NCBI GenBank assembly: GCA_001600095.1
Contig: BCIX01000001.1
Location: forward strand, 3,931,198-3,995,197
Length of the DNA stretch: 64,000 nt
DNA from: Bullera alba
Taxonomy: Eukaryota; Basidiomycota; Tremellomycetes; Tremellales; Bulleraceae
Direction: 5' to 3'
In this document: one piece after another, positions 1 through 9,805 of the stretch
Layout of the letters: every line of letters begins with the position of its first letter
Position numbering within the stretch: the first letter of the stretch is position 1
Position numbers and translations under genes: made by a program
The notes under the pieces: generated by a model
Seen by the model: only the letters and a program-made list of their open reading frames with translations
Told to the model about the DNA's origin: nothing
Database searches by the model: none

Positions 1-428
1 CTTGGGAGACCTGCTTGAACTCCGTATCCCTGCCCGGAGCGACCTGCGCCCTGAGACCTGCCAGCAGGACGAATTGACCAATGACCGAACCGAAGCTAGT
101 AACCCATGTCAGTTTGACCGACCACCTCCACACTACACCACAAGCCTCCTTCCTCTGCGAGGCTGCTGAAGGAATCTGGGCGCAACACTCACCCGCCTGC
201 GAATGCGTGGAAGGGATGACTTGTCACCAAGACTCGGTATGCGAATTCCAGAATGCCAGTGACCACGAGGAAGAGCAGGAAGCAGTCGATCAACTTGATC
301 CGTGGAGGCGTGGTGGAGGTGTAATTTGAGATGAGGCTATTGAACGAGTTCTGGAGTTGCTGCTTGTTGATCTGTCCTAGCTGGGAGGTGGACGAAGACG
401 AGGTGGACTGGGTGGTGGAGGTGGACAT
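1..428 (-). CDS. OST2: Oligosaccharyltransferase subunit OST2/DAD1 (partial, 5' end only)
   Basis: Subunit of the ER oligosaccharyltransferase that transfers the lipid-linked glycan to Asn-X-Ser/Thr sites. Two exons are visible: 428..193 and 95..1, joined within a Gly codon (donor GTGAGT, acceptor ctag). After a Ser/Thr/Gln-rich N-terminus the protein has the family signature: PRIKLIDCFLLFLVVTGILE, then FAYRVLVTSHPFHAFAGG, then GFGSVIGQFVLLAGLRAQV, matching the two membrane segments of DAD1/Ost2. The gene runs off the left edge, so the last third is missing from the window but not necessarily broken. It is divergent from COA3, with about 450 nt between the start codons. Confidence 0.9.
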
Positions 429-878
429 GGCGACAGGTGCTGGCCGGTAGGTGATGAAGCAGGTATGAGGAGCAAGGATTGCAGGTTAACGACTCGAGCA
501 GCCTGACCGTTGTTTGTCGATACTGTGATGAGAGTGTCCCTGGAATATGCTGAGTGCACGTTGTAGACGGTACATTAGACATGCGATCACTGTGCTAGTG
601 TGCGTGCGCTGTGCGGAGGATGCAGCCAGCGAGCAGCAACCTGAAACGTGGCGATAAGTGAGGGTGAGGATTAAGTTAGCCGGGTTCGGCCTCAAAAGTC
701 GGGCCATGACATCGATCAAGGAGGTGCTTGTCCTGCTGTCTTGAGTATCATCACCGGCGACATCCAGTCCTACTACTTTCACCACTCGCATCACCATCAA
801 TACTCAGCTGGGACATACGCTAGCGTATTGGAATAAACCCCAGCAAAGACTAGCCTCAAACAGAACTGAAGCGACAAG
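429..878. promoter_or_regulatory. Divergent intergenic region OST2 / COA3
   Basis: About 450 nt between two head-to-head start codons; it must hold both promoters and 5' leaders. I see no strong TATA box or long repeat. Short reading frames in it show no family signature. Confidence 0.4.
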
Positions 879-1639
879 ATGTCTTCAAGTTCGCGTCGTG
901 CCGTCGATCGGTCATATCACCCTCGAGGGGGCCTGGTGAGTCGTTCGCAGCGCTTCAGACGCAGGCCAGCGTTAGATTGACTGACCCCAATATCCTAGGG
1001 GATGTCTGCTTCGCTGCAGAGAGCCCGAGCGCCGTTCTTTTACCGAAATATGATTGTAGGAACCATAGTGGCTGGTTTCATCGTTGGAGTGTACAGTTAC
1101 TCCATCTCTGCCGTCAAGCAAGATGACTTTGTGAGTCATTTCCCCCGTCGATTCTACCTCGGTACGATGAAGCTGATCCCATATTCACTTAGTCCGACGT
1201 GGAAGACTTATTGCCGCCTTTGGAGCAAAGACAACAGATGAAGTCGATAGAAGATGAAATGCGGGAGAAGGGACAGAATCCATACCCCACAACTCCGCTC
1301 TCGCCCAATAACCCATCATCACTCTCGGCAAGATCGTCAAAGAACGCGGACATCCCATACTCTGTCTCCTCGGCATCCGCCAATTCTAGAGGTTTACCCG
1401 GTCAGCCTGGCACGTCGCTGGGTTCATCGTCGACAGATTTAGGAGATGTCGCTGGACGACCAAGGGAAAGCTGGGTTATGAGTCTGCTGCCGAGTAGGCT
1501 GGATAAATCGGAATGGGTCCAGAGGAGGGGTTGGGTAGAGGAGGGCAGAGGGAATGTGTTGGTTTGGGGTGCGCCAAGTGTCGACAACATTGGAACAGTT
1601 CACGATAGCAAGCAAACAAGAGGACCCAGATTGGTCTAG
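879..1639 (+). CDS. COA3: Cytochrome c oxidase assembly factor 3 (Coa3/CCDC56) with long C-terminal extension
   Basis: Inner-membrane factor that works with Cox14 to regulate synthesis and assembly of Cox1. Exons 879..935, 999..1130 and 1193..1639 join in frame to give 211 residues. The family core is in exon 2: ARAPFFYRNMIVGTIVAGF followed by a membrane segment and YSYSISAVKQDDF; this ISAVKQD ending is diagnostic. Family members are usually about 80-110 residues; here roughly 110 more Ser/Pro-rich residues follow, ending in a Trp-containing segment (ESWVMSLLPSRLDKSEWVQR). The extension shows no domain I know. The gene converges on NAA30, with 134 nt between the stop codons. Confidence 0.88.
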
Positions 1640-1773
1640 AGAAGAGGATGTTCCCACACGTATAATCCTTCATCGTCGGGATGCAACTATAGCACCATTC
1701 GCAGGCCCAAGTTCCGTTATGGTTGAACACCGTAAGACTTTCATGCCCGATATACCCATCGAGGACAAACAAA

Positions 1774-3310
1774 TCAGGTATACATCCCGTCATAATCTTC
1801 GCGGGAGGCCCGAGGGGGTATGGCAGGAGGTGGCAAGAATGGCGGGTTCCGAAACTCGTCCTGCTGTTGCCTGTACCAAGGCCCCGGGTCTTCCGGCACC
1901 TCGTCCTCCTCTTGAATCGGTGGAAAGCCCTCATCGGGTCCTGCTCCCACTGCCCATCTACCTTCTTCCGCCTCCTCTACCGTTTCTGGCGGTATCACCT
2001 CCCCAGGGCGTTTCGGCAATGGCAATATCAGTCTGAACCTATATCGAACATTTTCAGCTTCGATCCGCGTCCCAAGAGATTCAGGTAGGACTCACGCGTC
2101 CTTGCCGTTAGAATAGAACCGGTGGAGCCTCTTCTCCCGGATGAAGCCCAGTCGCTCATACAGCGCTATCGAGGGCGCATTGTCATATTCCGTCTCGAGC
2201 ACAATCTGCTCTATGTCAGTGATTTGCCTTCATCTGGGGGTGGATGACCGAGCTCGCCTCATGAGCACCTCGTCTGATCATCTCGTCGATTGCCATATGA
2301 ACCAATTTGGACGCTAGCACAATCAGTTAGGTTCCAACTCAAGATGAATTGGTGGACACCCACCTATACCCCTCCGTCGCCACTGCTTGTCCACGCTGAG
2401 CATGGCGATATATCCTCGATTCGTCTTGCCCCGATGAATGTCCTGTTTGCACATGATCGTCGCTATGGCTTCCGTTGAAGCAGAGTCTGGGAACACCTGA
2501 GACGAGTTAGCATCTGGCCTGGGTTGATGACAAGTTCGGCCAGCGTACCATGTATGTCAAATGGGGCCTGTACAATGTCAGATCGGCACACCCAGTATGG
2601 GTGGTAGGGAGATGACATACCAATCGACCAAGAAATATCTATAGGTGTACACTGACCACATCAGTATTACTCAATCCGTGCACTTGATGATGGCCTCATT
2701 ACATACAGTTATACCTGGTGTCAATGGGTCAGCCTAAGTCCTCGACCCATATCATGCACTCATTCCTGAGCTCCACTCGTACTCACGGCTCGCTGAGCTC
2801 TTGCTCGCATAATCGCATGATCCCAGGAAGATCCGGGTCTTCAGACAAGAATGGTCGATAAAACAGCTCATCCCTCGATGTCTCGTCCGCCCTGCCTTTT
2901 CCCTTCCCATTACTGTCTCTGTGCGCATTCGTTCTAGCATCTCCATATGATCGATTGCTAGTGAGACCCATCCCTCCGCTGGACACATCGGGCCGTGAGG
3001 CCGTGGAGTCGGATTGTCGGAATTGGCCATCCTGTTCTGTACCCGTCCCGTTGTCGAGGTTCAGACGGGTCAAAGGGAGACTCGAAGGCGACACCCCTCT
3101 TCGCACCGGTGACGAAGGCCCTGCATCAGTCGTACCGCCATTGTCACGATTACTGTTCGTGTCGAGATCGCTGTAGATGTCCCATGATGACCTGCGAATC
3201 GGTTTCGGCTGTTGGCAATTGTTGTCAACAATGGCTTGAGAGGCCTCCTGCCCGCGCCAGGGAAAGAATTGACTAACACCCTGCCGAGGCGGTATGGGTG
3301 GAGGGACCAT
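1774..3310 (-). CDS. NAA30: N-alpha-acetyltransferase 30, NatC catalytic subunit (Naa30/Mak3)
   Basis: GNAT-fold enzyme that moves acetyl from acetyl-CoA to N-terminal Met followed by a hydrophobic residue. Exons, read leftwards: 3310..2787, 2714..2707 (8 nt), 2651..2621, 2567..2549, 2496..2364, 2313..about 2258, about 2208..2096, 2038..1774. About 160 disordered residues come first, then DLPGIMRLCEQELSEP, YTYRYFLVDWPHL, RGYIAMLSVDKQWRRRGIAS (acetyl-CoA loop, RRxGxA) and the C-terminal signature IVLETEYDNAPSIALYERLG with FIREKRLHRFYSNGKDAFRL. The intron between exons 6 and 7 is either GT-AG (379 aa) or GC-AG (382 aa, better family spacing). A Pro/Glu-rich tail of about 80 residues follows the catalytic domain. 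Confidence 0.92.
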
Positions 3311-3619
3311 GAGCCCGCAGAGCCACTCTATCCGTGAGCGAGGGTCTAATTAGGATGAACTTGAAGCTTGAGCGAGAACAGATGATTGCTGAAACCGCTG
3401 ATTCGATTGTGACTTGCAGCTTGCGATTGTCGCGTGTTTCGGAATTTCAGGATGGCCGGCCGAGCTCAGCAAACCCAGTCCTTCCTCGGGTCAAGTACAA
3501 GTCCTAGCAACGTCAAGAGCAGCTGCACTCTCACTCTAGACTGGTCTATGGTTACACGGCATTGCATGGTCGAGCACGGGTATATCGCAGCTGATCACCA
3601 ACGCCCCTAATCCCAAGGT
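3311..3619. other. Intergenic, NAA30 upstream region and SVP26 3' end
   Basis: About 310 nt between two minus-strand genes. It holds the NAA30 promoter/5' leader and the 3' end of the SVP26-like gene. Nothing distinctive seen. Confidence 0.3.
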
Positions 3620-5092
3620 TCAATCCGCCTTCTTCTTCCCCGCATCCACACTATCTATCACTTCACCGACAGCAAACGCCTCACCCTCCTTGGGTCCCAG
3701 ACTGACTTTCGGCGGTCCACCCGCTGTGCCCTGGCCACTCTTATCCTGCCTCGGAGGGGATGACCGCTCTGGATTGCCGTTGACAGGCGTACTCGCCGGA
3801 ACACCATTTCTCGTTGCAATCCCCCTCGGATTCATCCCCAGCCCTGCCGCCTCACTCTGCACCCTCCTCGGTGGTGGAGGCGTCTTCAGTCGTCCAATTG
3901 ACAGTCTCTGCCTTGAGGATGCGCCATCGGCAACCCCCAACGAAGGGTAGTTTGGCGATGGGGAGCGTTGTATACTGCTCCCACTGGCGCTTGAAAGTGC
4001 AGAACGCATGGTCTCCTCCGGGTCATCACCACCCCAGGGGAAATAGGATTGCGGCATGTGTACTGGTGTATGCAGAGGGGATCCCCGGACAGGTGTCCGC
4101 GGCGTCAAGAATCCCTCGTCGTTGAGGCGTTTGGAGCTGCTCCGCAATTTGGGTAGTAGCGAGATGAGCGGGCTGAGGGCGGCCTTGACCAGTGTGGTGG
4201 ACGCCTGTGCGCGACTACGGCGACGTGGCAGGGGTCCTGATCCATGCAGGTCTTGTGGCGTGTTCAGATCTATAGTCCGGGGATGTATCGATGGCGACGG
4301 CGGTGCGGATGCCATTGAGTCTGGAGAAGCTATGGCATCAGCGCAGAGTCCTGTAGAGACGACGTGTGAAGATGAAGTTCAACTTACGGAGGGAAGGAAG
4401 AGCATTGTCATTCGCACTCAGGCTGAGGAAGAGATACAGCGGCACGAACCAAACGCACACGGCGAAGAACGCCGCGACGTCCATGAAAGCAGGCGCGACG
4501 TCTGGTACCCTGGCCCCGCTATTCGCCCCATATCGATACTTGGGCCCGCGGTACTTCTTCGCTTCCTGGGCTTTGGCCGCAAAGTGGAAGAACCAGGTGA
4601 AGTGGTCTGTCACCACGAACAGACATGAGAGGAGGAACCGTGGCGAGGTGAGGGAGATGTATGGCCACGAGGACGAGAAATTGCTTAGGTAGACTAGGTG
4701 AGCGGCGATGGAGAGGAGAGTAGGGAGTATAGGCAGGGAGTCGGTGAACACTAGTAAGACGTGTAGTCCGATGATCGTCTGTGAAGCGGGGTCAGCAAAG
4801 GTCGGCGAACACGATATTTCCAGGTGTCATCCGTCCAGTTTGATAGCCGAGCGGATATGCCGTCCAGACGACCCCACTCACATATATGGCTCTCATTCCT
4901 ATCGTTTTGGCATACCGCGAATGCTCCTCTATCAGCTCTGCGAGCCATAGCAGTCCACTCGCTATCACCACAGTCAGCCCGTCACCCAGAATAGCGTGTC
5001 AGAACTCCTATCTTCGACTCACCCAGCGAGAGAGTTACAAAGAGGAACGCGGCGAGTCCACCTCCATATGCCAATAGATGGAGCACGCCCAT
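3620..5092 (-). CDS. SVP26: SVP26/TEX261-family ER export adaptor with a long C-terminal tail
   Basis: Multi-spanning membrane protein of ER and early Golgi that helps load glycosyltransferases and other Golgi enzymes into COPII vesicles. Exons 5092..5023, 4961..4882, 4778..4388, 4350..3620 give 423 residues. The start was chosen because MGVLHLLAYGGGLAAFLFVT aligns with the TEX261 N-terminus and leads into GLLWLAELIEEHSRYAKTI. Later signatures are WPYISLTSPRFLLSCLFVVT and FLSLSANDNALPS, normally near the family's C-terminus. Here an in-frame fourth exon adds about 240 residues rich in Pro, Ser and Arg without membrane segments. The family is usually about 200-230 residues, so the tail is unusual. 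It is probably cytosolic (inference). Confidence 0.85.
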
Positions 5093-5620
5093 CCTGGCCT
5101 TGTGGATAGTCTACTGGCCGGTTGCCCGCAGCAGCACCTTCCTATGTCGAGCGGTGGATTTCAGTCCCCGGACCTGTCGTTGACTTCCGGAGTCGAAGTG
5201 GGGATAGGCTGGGTTCAGGAATGGGACAGGACTTCGATATGTCGGTCCAGGTCAGACTTTTGGATCGTGTGATGATTGTAAGACGACGGGGATGAGTTGA
5301 TGCAGTGATACTTACGGTCAACTCGCAGCTCAATGCAAGTAGGACCTGATGCATGGTGCTGCCTCGTCATTCCAACACCTCGACGGAAGCAAATTAAGCT
5401 GACGGGGACTCCAGAGATCCAGAGCTCCGAAGCTGTCGAAGCTGTCGCGGCTGTCGCCAGCATAGCTGTCACTGTTGACCAACTGTTGACTGTTGTACGT
5501 TTGTATCGCATATCATACATCGCCTTCGTTCTCACAAATCCAACCCAGAGATTCGGCACGTCAGAAGGCTCTGCAGCGATCATCAGCACTCAACGCGCCA
5601 CCTAGCCCTCTCTTGTCAAG
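5093..5620. promoter_or_regulatory. Divergent intergenic region SVP26 / DID2
   Basis: About 530 nt between head-to-head start codons. It contains a short imperfect repeat of 'gaagctgtcg' units near 5430-5460. ORFs here are small and have no recognisable signature. Probable two-way promoter. Confidence 0.35.
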
Positions 5621-6577
5621 ATGAGCGCTCTCGAGAGTGAGTTGACATGTATGCCTTAAAGGACGGTCAGGGCTGATATGGCGCAGAGTCTCTGTTCAAC
5701 TTGAAGGTATGGCCTGTCTACCCTGGCCAGGCTCGCATCTAACCCACTTCTCATTCTAGTTCACGGCAAAGTCGCTGCAGCGTCAAGCGAAGAAAGCCAA
5801 TAAAGACGAGACAGCCGAGAAGAATAAGCTGAAGCAGGTGGGTAGGGAGCGCTTTGTGCTGTCTCTCAGCGGAGCCAGCTTAAAGAAAGTGAGAGGACTT
5901 TCATAGCTGACTCACTTCACTCTATAGGCACTGCAGAAGGGGAACCAGGAAGGCGCTAGGATATACGCCCAAAATGCGATAAGGAAGAAGACGGAGGGGT
6001 TGAACCTGTTGCGTTTGGCGTCGCGGATAGATGCTGTTGCGAGCCGGGTAGAGACGGCAGTGACCATGAGGAGCGTGACGAATAGCATGGGAAGCGTAGT
6101 CAAGGGTATGGATAAGGCTATGGAGAGTATGAATCTGGAAAAGGTCAGTCGTCCACCGTTTGTCAAAGCTCTATCTTTCCCTCGTCGACTCCAATACCCG
6201 ACAATCAAGCTGAAAAGCCGTTCACCTGTAGATCTCGATGGTGATGGACAAGTTCGAGTCGCAGTTTGCGGACCTGGACGTTCAGACCTCATACATGGAG
6301 TCCACAATGTCCGACACGACGGCCATCTCCACGCCCCAGGATCAGGTGGATTCGCTCATAAATCAAGTGGCCGATGAGAATGGCTTGGAAGTATCGCATG
6401 GCCTGGGCGAGGCAAGTGTCCCTGCAGCGGTACCGAAGGAGCAGGAGGCAGTGGGCGTGGAGGAGGATGGAAAGCTGGCTTCGAGGCTGAGAGCGCTGAG
6501 GGTGAGTCCATGCTGGGGTGTCAGGCATACTCTGACTGTGAAGCAAAGAAGTTGACATCGCACAGCCTGCCACTTGA
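5621..6577 (+). CDS. DID2: ESCRT-III regulatory subunit Did2/CHMP1
   Basis: Recruits and regulates Vps4 at ESCRT-III filaments on multivesicular bodies. Six exons: 5621..5636, 5687..5706, 5760..5837, 5928..6143, 6232..6501, 6566..6577; total 203 residues, the normal family length. The first two exons are only 16 and 20 nt. Signature stretches: [78 protein letters not shown] and a C-terminal MIT-interacting helix ending SRLRALRPAT. The last exon encodes only Pro-Ala-Thr and the stop codon. Highly conserved; little doubt. Confidence 0.95.
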
Positions 6578-6806
6578 TCACATAGTCCTCAGGTCATATC
6601 GAGAGGTTATGCTCGATCGTTCACGGGTCACGTATCTCGCAACAGACTGGGCCACATCTGATTGCAGTTGCCGATGACAATACACTTGTATTTCCGTTAC
6701 AGCTTATACATGCGCATGTATACAACTATGAGATCCTTCTCGATTGCTACTCCTGCCTAGTTCTCTCCGCTCTCCTTATTGACATCCAGCCGGTCGTGAC
6801 TTTCGT

Positions 6807-7173
6807 CTACTGGTTGAGCTTTGCCGCCTCGGCCTTCAGCTACAGCACTATCAGCGAGACTCTCAGGATACTCGAAATTCTCCGCTTGACTCACCTCCTC
6901 GCTGGACTTTGGCTGCTCGAGGCCAGAGGCGATCTCGGCAGACGGGACGTGTGGACCTTTGGCATTGTAGGCATTGGCACCAGCGCCCTGAAGACCGCCG
7001 TGGGCGGCAGGGTCCTGCAGGTCGGACGGGTTGTTGCTCTTGGCTGGGTGAGGGAGGATGTTGAACTCTGAGGGAGGGGTGCGTCAGTTTGTGGCCCGGC
7101 AAGGAAAGCGGGCGGCGGGGATGCCACTTGATCCGACAAACTCACGCTCTTCTTTGTTGTCGTTTCCGGACAT
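6807..7173 (-). CDS. Small conserved-looking protein of 77 residues, unknown function
   Basis: Assembled from three exons, 7173..7146, 7067..6895 and 6839..6807, with consensus GTGAGT donors and CAG/TAG acceptors in matching phases. The product starts MSGNDNKEEQFNILPHPAKS, continues with an Asn/Pro/Gly-rich middle and ends SSEELKAEAAKLNQ. It is hydrophilic with no membrane segment. No single frame is open across it, so it is easily missed. I do not recognise the family; phase agreement and clean splice sites are the main evidence. It converges with DID2, with about 230 nt between the stop codons. Confidence 0.7.
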
Positions 7174-7844
7174 CGTTGATGGTAGTGCTAGGTGTTGTAG
7201 TTGTGGGGTACGATTGGATAGGTATGAGATGTGCAACGAGTCGACAGGTAGAAGTCAGAGCAAATCTAGAGACGCTTGTGTGTTGTCTAGTTATCTCTAT
7301 CGGTCCATCCAGCAGGTCCACCCAGCTCTAGCAGCATGTGGTGTGACATCATCAGGTGCCGGTCAAGCGTGATTTTGCCACTCGTCTCAAGTCCACGCGC
7401 CAATTCGGCCCTGAGACCGAGGTGTGGCCGTGGGCAGCTTGGTGGGCTTGGTGTTGGACGTTGGGACCTGTGCTGACTGCGTCGAAGATCTTCTAATCAA
7501 CTACAAGTCTACACTTGGGCGACGTGCATAACTGCGCCCGAGTCTTGAGACCGCGATCAGATATACCCCCGATGAGATAGCTGCGGTCTCACCTCAAGCA
7601 ACGCCTTTGCATCGACAGCTGACAACGTCGCCGTGTAGGAATATACCTCCGCCGCTGGTAAAGCGGTGCGCACAGCACCAGGTCCCAGATCTGCCAAGTC
7701 CAGCATTCGCGTCCCGTTCTCCAGGTCATCATGTAGTGTCCCCTCGTCGCGCATGGAGAACAGTCTGCTGGCAAGTGAAGTTGAAGCATAGATATATCCG
7801 TCGTTCCTGTACGACATCCATCCCACTGATCTTCCAACACCGAC
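7174..7844. promoter_or_regulatory. Divergent intergenic region, about 670 nt
   Basis: Lies between the start of the 77-residue gene (-) and the start of a Ser/Pro-rich gene (+). Short overlapping ORFs on both strands have no consistent composition. Nothing further supported. Confidence 0.3.
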
Positions 7845-8675
7845 ATGAACACACCATCCCTTCTAAGTCAAGATTCGCTACCTACAACCAGTCTCCAGCG
7901 GCGGGGTGCCATCAAGAGACCCTCCGGTCGACGTCCTTCGAACGCCAGTACACAGTCGAGCACCAGTGGTGCGCAGACACATCCCCAAATGGTAGCATCT
8001 CAGACCTCCGAGCCCGACAACCGTATTCGAACACCCTTCCCCGCCACAACATCCTACGACGACGACTTTGAGCCTTCCACATCGGGCTTGCTCGACATTG
8101 CTCGCTTGTCAGTCGACTCGCGAGCATCTTTCGGTTCGAGCTTCTCGTCATCCTCCTCGATTGGTCTGCGAACCCCTCCCCCCGTCGTCGCAGAGCTGCC
8201 GGTGTCGATACAATCGTACGAACTGCCCCCATTGGCGATCTCCACCATCTCGACATCGACTCCCAGAGACAGTCAGAGACGGGTCGAGGCGTGTCCTTCC
8301 ATCTCGGTCAAAGGGGGATTCACGACGCCTCCCGAACCAGGTCCTTCAACACCACGAATCTCGACTCAACGATCAGACACACCTGCACTACCCCTCTCGC
8401 CCAAATCCCCCATATCGGCTGTATCCCTCTATTCGCAGCACTCGGCCGAGCAAGAGATTTACGATGCGAAAGGAGCTCAACAAGCAAAGTCGCGAGTGGC
8501 AGAAGCATTGGGTGCGAGGAGGGTTTATCGCAGGGATACAAGCCAGAGCGTTGCGAGCAACTGGAGTGAAGAATCGAGTCCCTGGTGGAATCGGTATACC
8601 CGATTTCAAAGCTGGGAGGAGGATCAAGCCCGTGCAATGGCCAGCGGGCGGGTGGACGAGGAGGACGAGTGGTGA
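7845..8675 (+). CDS. Ser/Pro/Thr-rich protein of 276 residues, unknown function
   Basis: Single-exon ORF starting at an ATG after 'accgac'. The product is mostly low-complexity Ser/Thr/Pro sequence, likely disordered and heavily phosphorylatable, with several SP/TP sites. Two segments look less random: LQRRGAIKRPSGRRPSNAS near residue 17, and a C-terminal block rich in Trp and acidic residues (residues 235-276, including SSPWWNRYTRFQSWEEDQ). The LQRRGA motif recurs near the N-terminus of the gene at 9806, suggesting a shared docking element or distant relationship. No domain recognised and no function proposed. Confidence 0.65.
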   Translation: MNTPSLLSQDSLPTTSLQRRGAIKRPSGRRPSNASTQSSTSGAQTHPQMVASQTSEPDNRIRTPFPATTSYDDDFEPSTSGLLDIARLSVDSRASFGSSFSSSSSIGLRTPPPVVAELPVSIQSYELPPLAISTISTSTPRDSQRRVEACPSISVKGGFTTPPEPGPSTPRISTQRSDTPALPLSPKSPISAVSLYSQHSAEQEIYDAKGAQQAKSRVAEALGARRVYRRDTSQSVASNWSEESSPWWNRYTRFQSWEEDQARAMASGRVDEEDEW

Positions 8676-8968
8676 TTTGTGTACTGTACCAGTGTGTACC
8701 TCTGTATCGATAGTCGCCGATATGCATGTACCTAGATGATCAGAACGATATCTCGTACGCGTAGCCTCGTGCTATCGCATCGATGTCTAAACCTGAAACA
8801 TGCACTGGGTCGATCGCTGCTGACACCGGTTGCGTCATGGCAAAAGTGCTCACTGTCGACGACAAGTATTGTACTCTGGTCTTGTAACGTTGCTATGTGT
8901 ATCTACAGGTTGACTGTACTCTTGCCAACTGCTTCCCCTACCACCACCTCCTACAGCCCAGCCTCACC

Positions 8969-9544
8969 ATGACTGACCCTTTCATCGCTCACCTTCGGTT
9001 CTTCGCCGACTCGAAGAATCCCAACCAAGTCACCCTGCTATCTGGACTTCGCAACTCCATCCGACTCGGTCTCGACTTCCCCGTCGCACTTTGCATGTCG
9101 ATCGGCATACGACTCATGTACGCTCCGTTCCCCTTTCTCCGACCGATTGACATCTCGTCCATCCCGCCTTCGGCCTACCGATCTCATATGGTCGAATCGA
9201 AATTGGACAAAGAGTCATATTCCCTCTCGGACATCATCAACCGTCATTCCACCCACGACCCAGCTAGGAGTGCGAAGGGACTACTCGGCTCTATATTCGA
9301 TAGAGGCCACGCCCTCAGTCTGTGGACACTAGCAGCGGATGTCAAGACTGGTTTGGTCTCGAAGGACGATTTCGCTCGATTCCAAAAGGGAACTTGGCTC
9401 AATGATGTTGCCGAGAGGAGAAAGTATAGAGCAGAGGACAAGTCGAATGTACTGCCGCTGTACAGAGGCGGACCGATCTCAGTGGTCGGGCACAGCTGGG
9501 CGGTGGACAAGCTGCTGGGAGTCAAGGTGTACAAGCCGGAGTAA
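8969..9544 (+). CDS. Divergent caleosin-like protein (191 residues)
   Basis: Single exon; start at the ATG after 'cctcacc'. The order of features resembles caleosins, lipid-droplet-associated haem proteins with one EF-hand: an N-terminal HLRFFADSKNPNQVTLLSGL where the EF-hand would be, a hydrophobic hairpin-like stretch FPVALCMSIGIRLMYAPFPF, then a C-terminal block LWTLAADVKTGLVSKDDFAR with FQKGTWLNDVAERRK that mirrors the caleosin C-terminus. The Asp/Gly pattern needed for calcium binding is degraded. The match is by pattern only; it could be a lineage-specific membrane protein. Neighbours on both sides are Ser-rich proteins of unknown role. Confidence 0.5.
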   Translation: MTDPFIAHLRFFADSKNPNQVTLLSGLRNSIRLGLDFPVALCMSIGIRLMYAPFPFLRPIDISSIPPSAYRSHMVESKLDKESYSLSDIINRHSTHDPARSAKGLLGSIFDRGHALSLWTLAADVKTGLVSKDDFARFQKGTWLNDVAERRKYRAEDKSNVLPLYRGGPISVVGHSWAVDKLLGVKVYKPE

Positions 9545-9805
9545 GGTACGTGCATGATCGGTCGTCTTGTTTCGCGGAGAGCGTGCCTGACGATCTTGTC
9601 CTATAGGCCATACAGCACCGCGAGGAGGCACTGCAGAGCACTGCCCGAAATCGATCAGAATGTTGCGAGAATAGAGACACGTCCATGTAAGGCCTCAGAG
9701 GCCTTCTCTGCAATGTAGCATATACCCATGAGACTAGCAGCGACAAGTCTTGATCCTCAAGCCACCTGATCATTCACCTCAAGTATTGCCCTCCGCCACA
9801 TCGCT

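Noticed and set aside
4056..4628. 190-codon plus-strand ORF
   Set aside because: It is antisense to the SVP26-like exons 3 and 4, which have clear family signatures.
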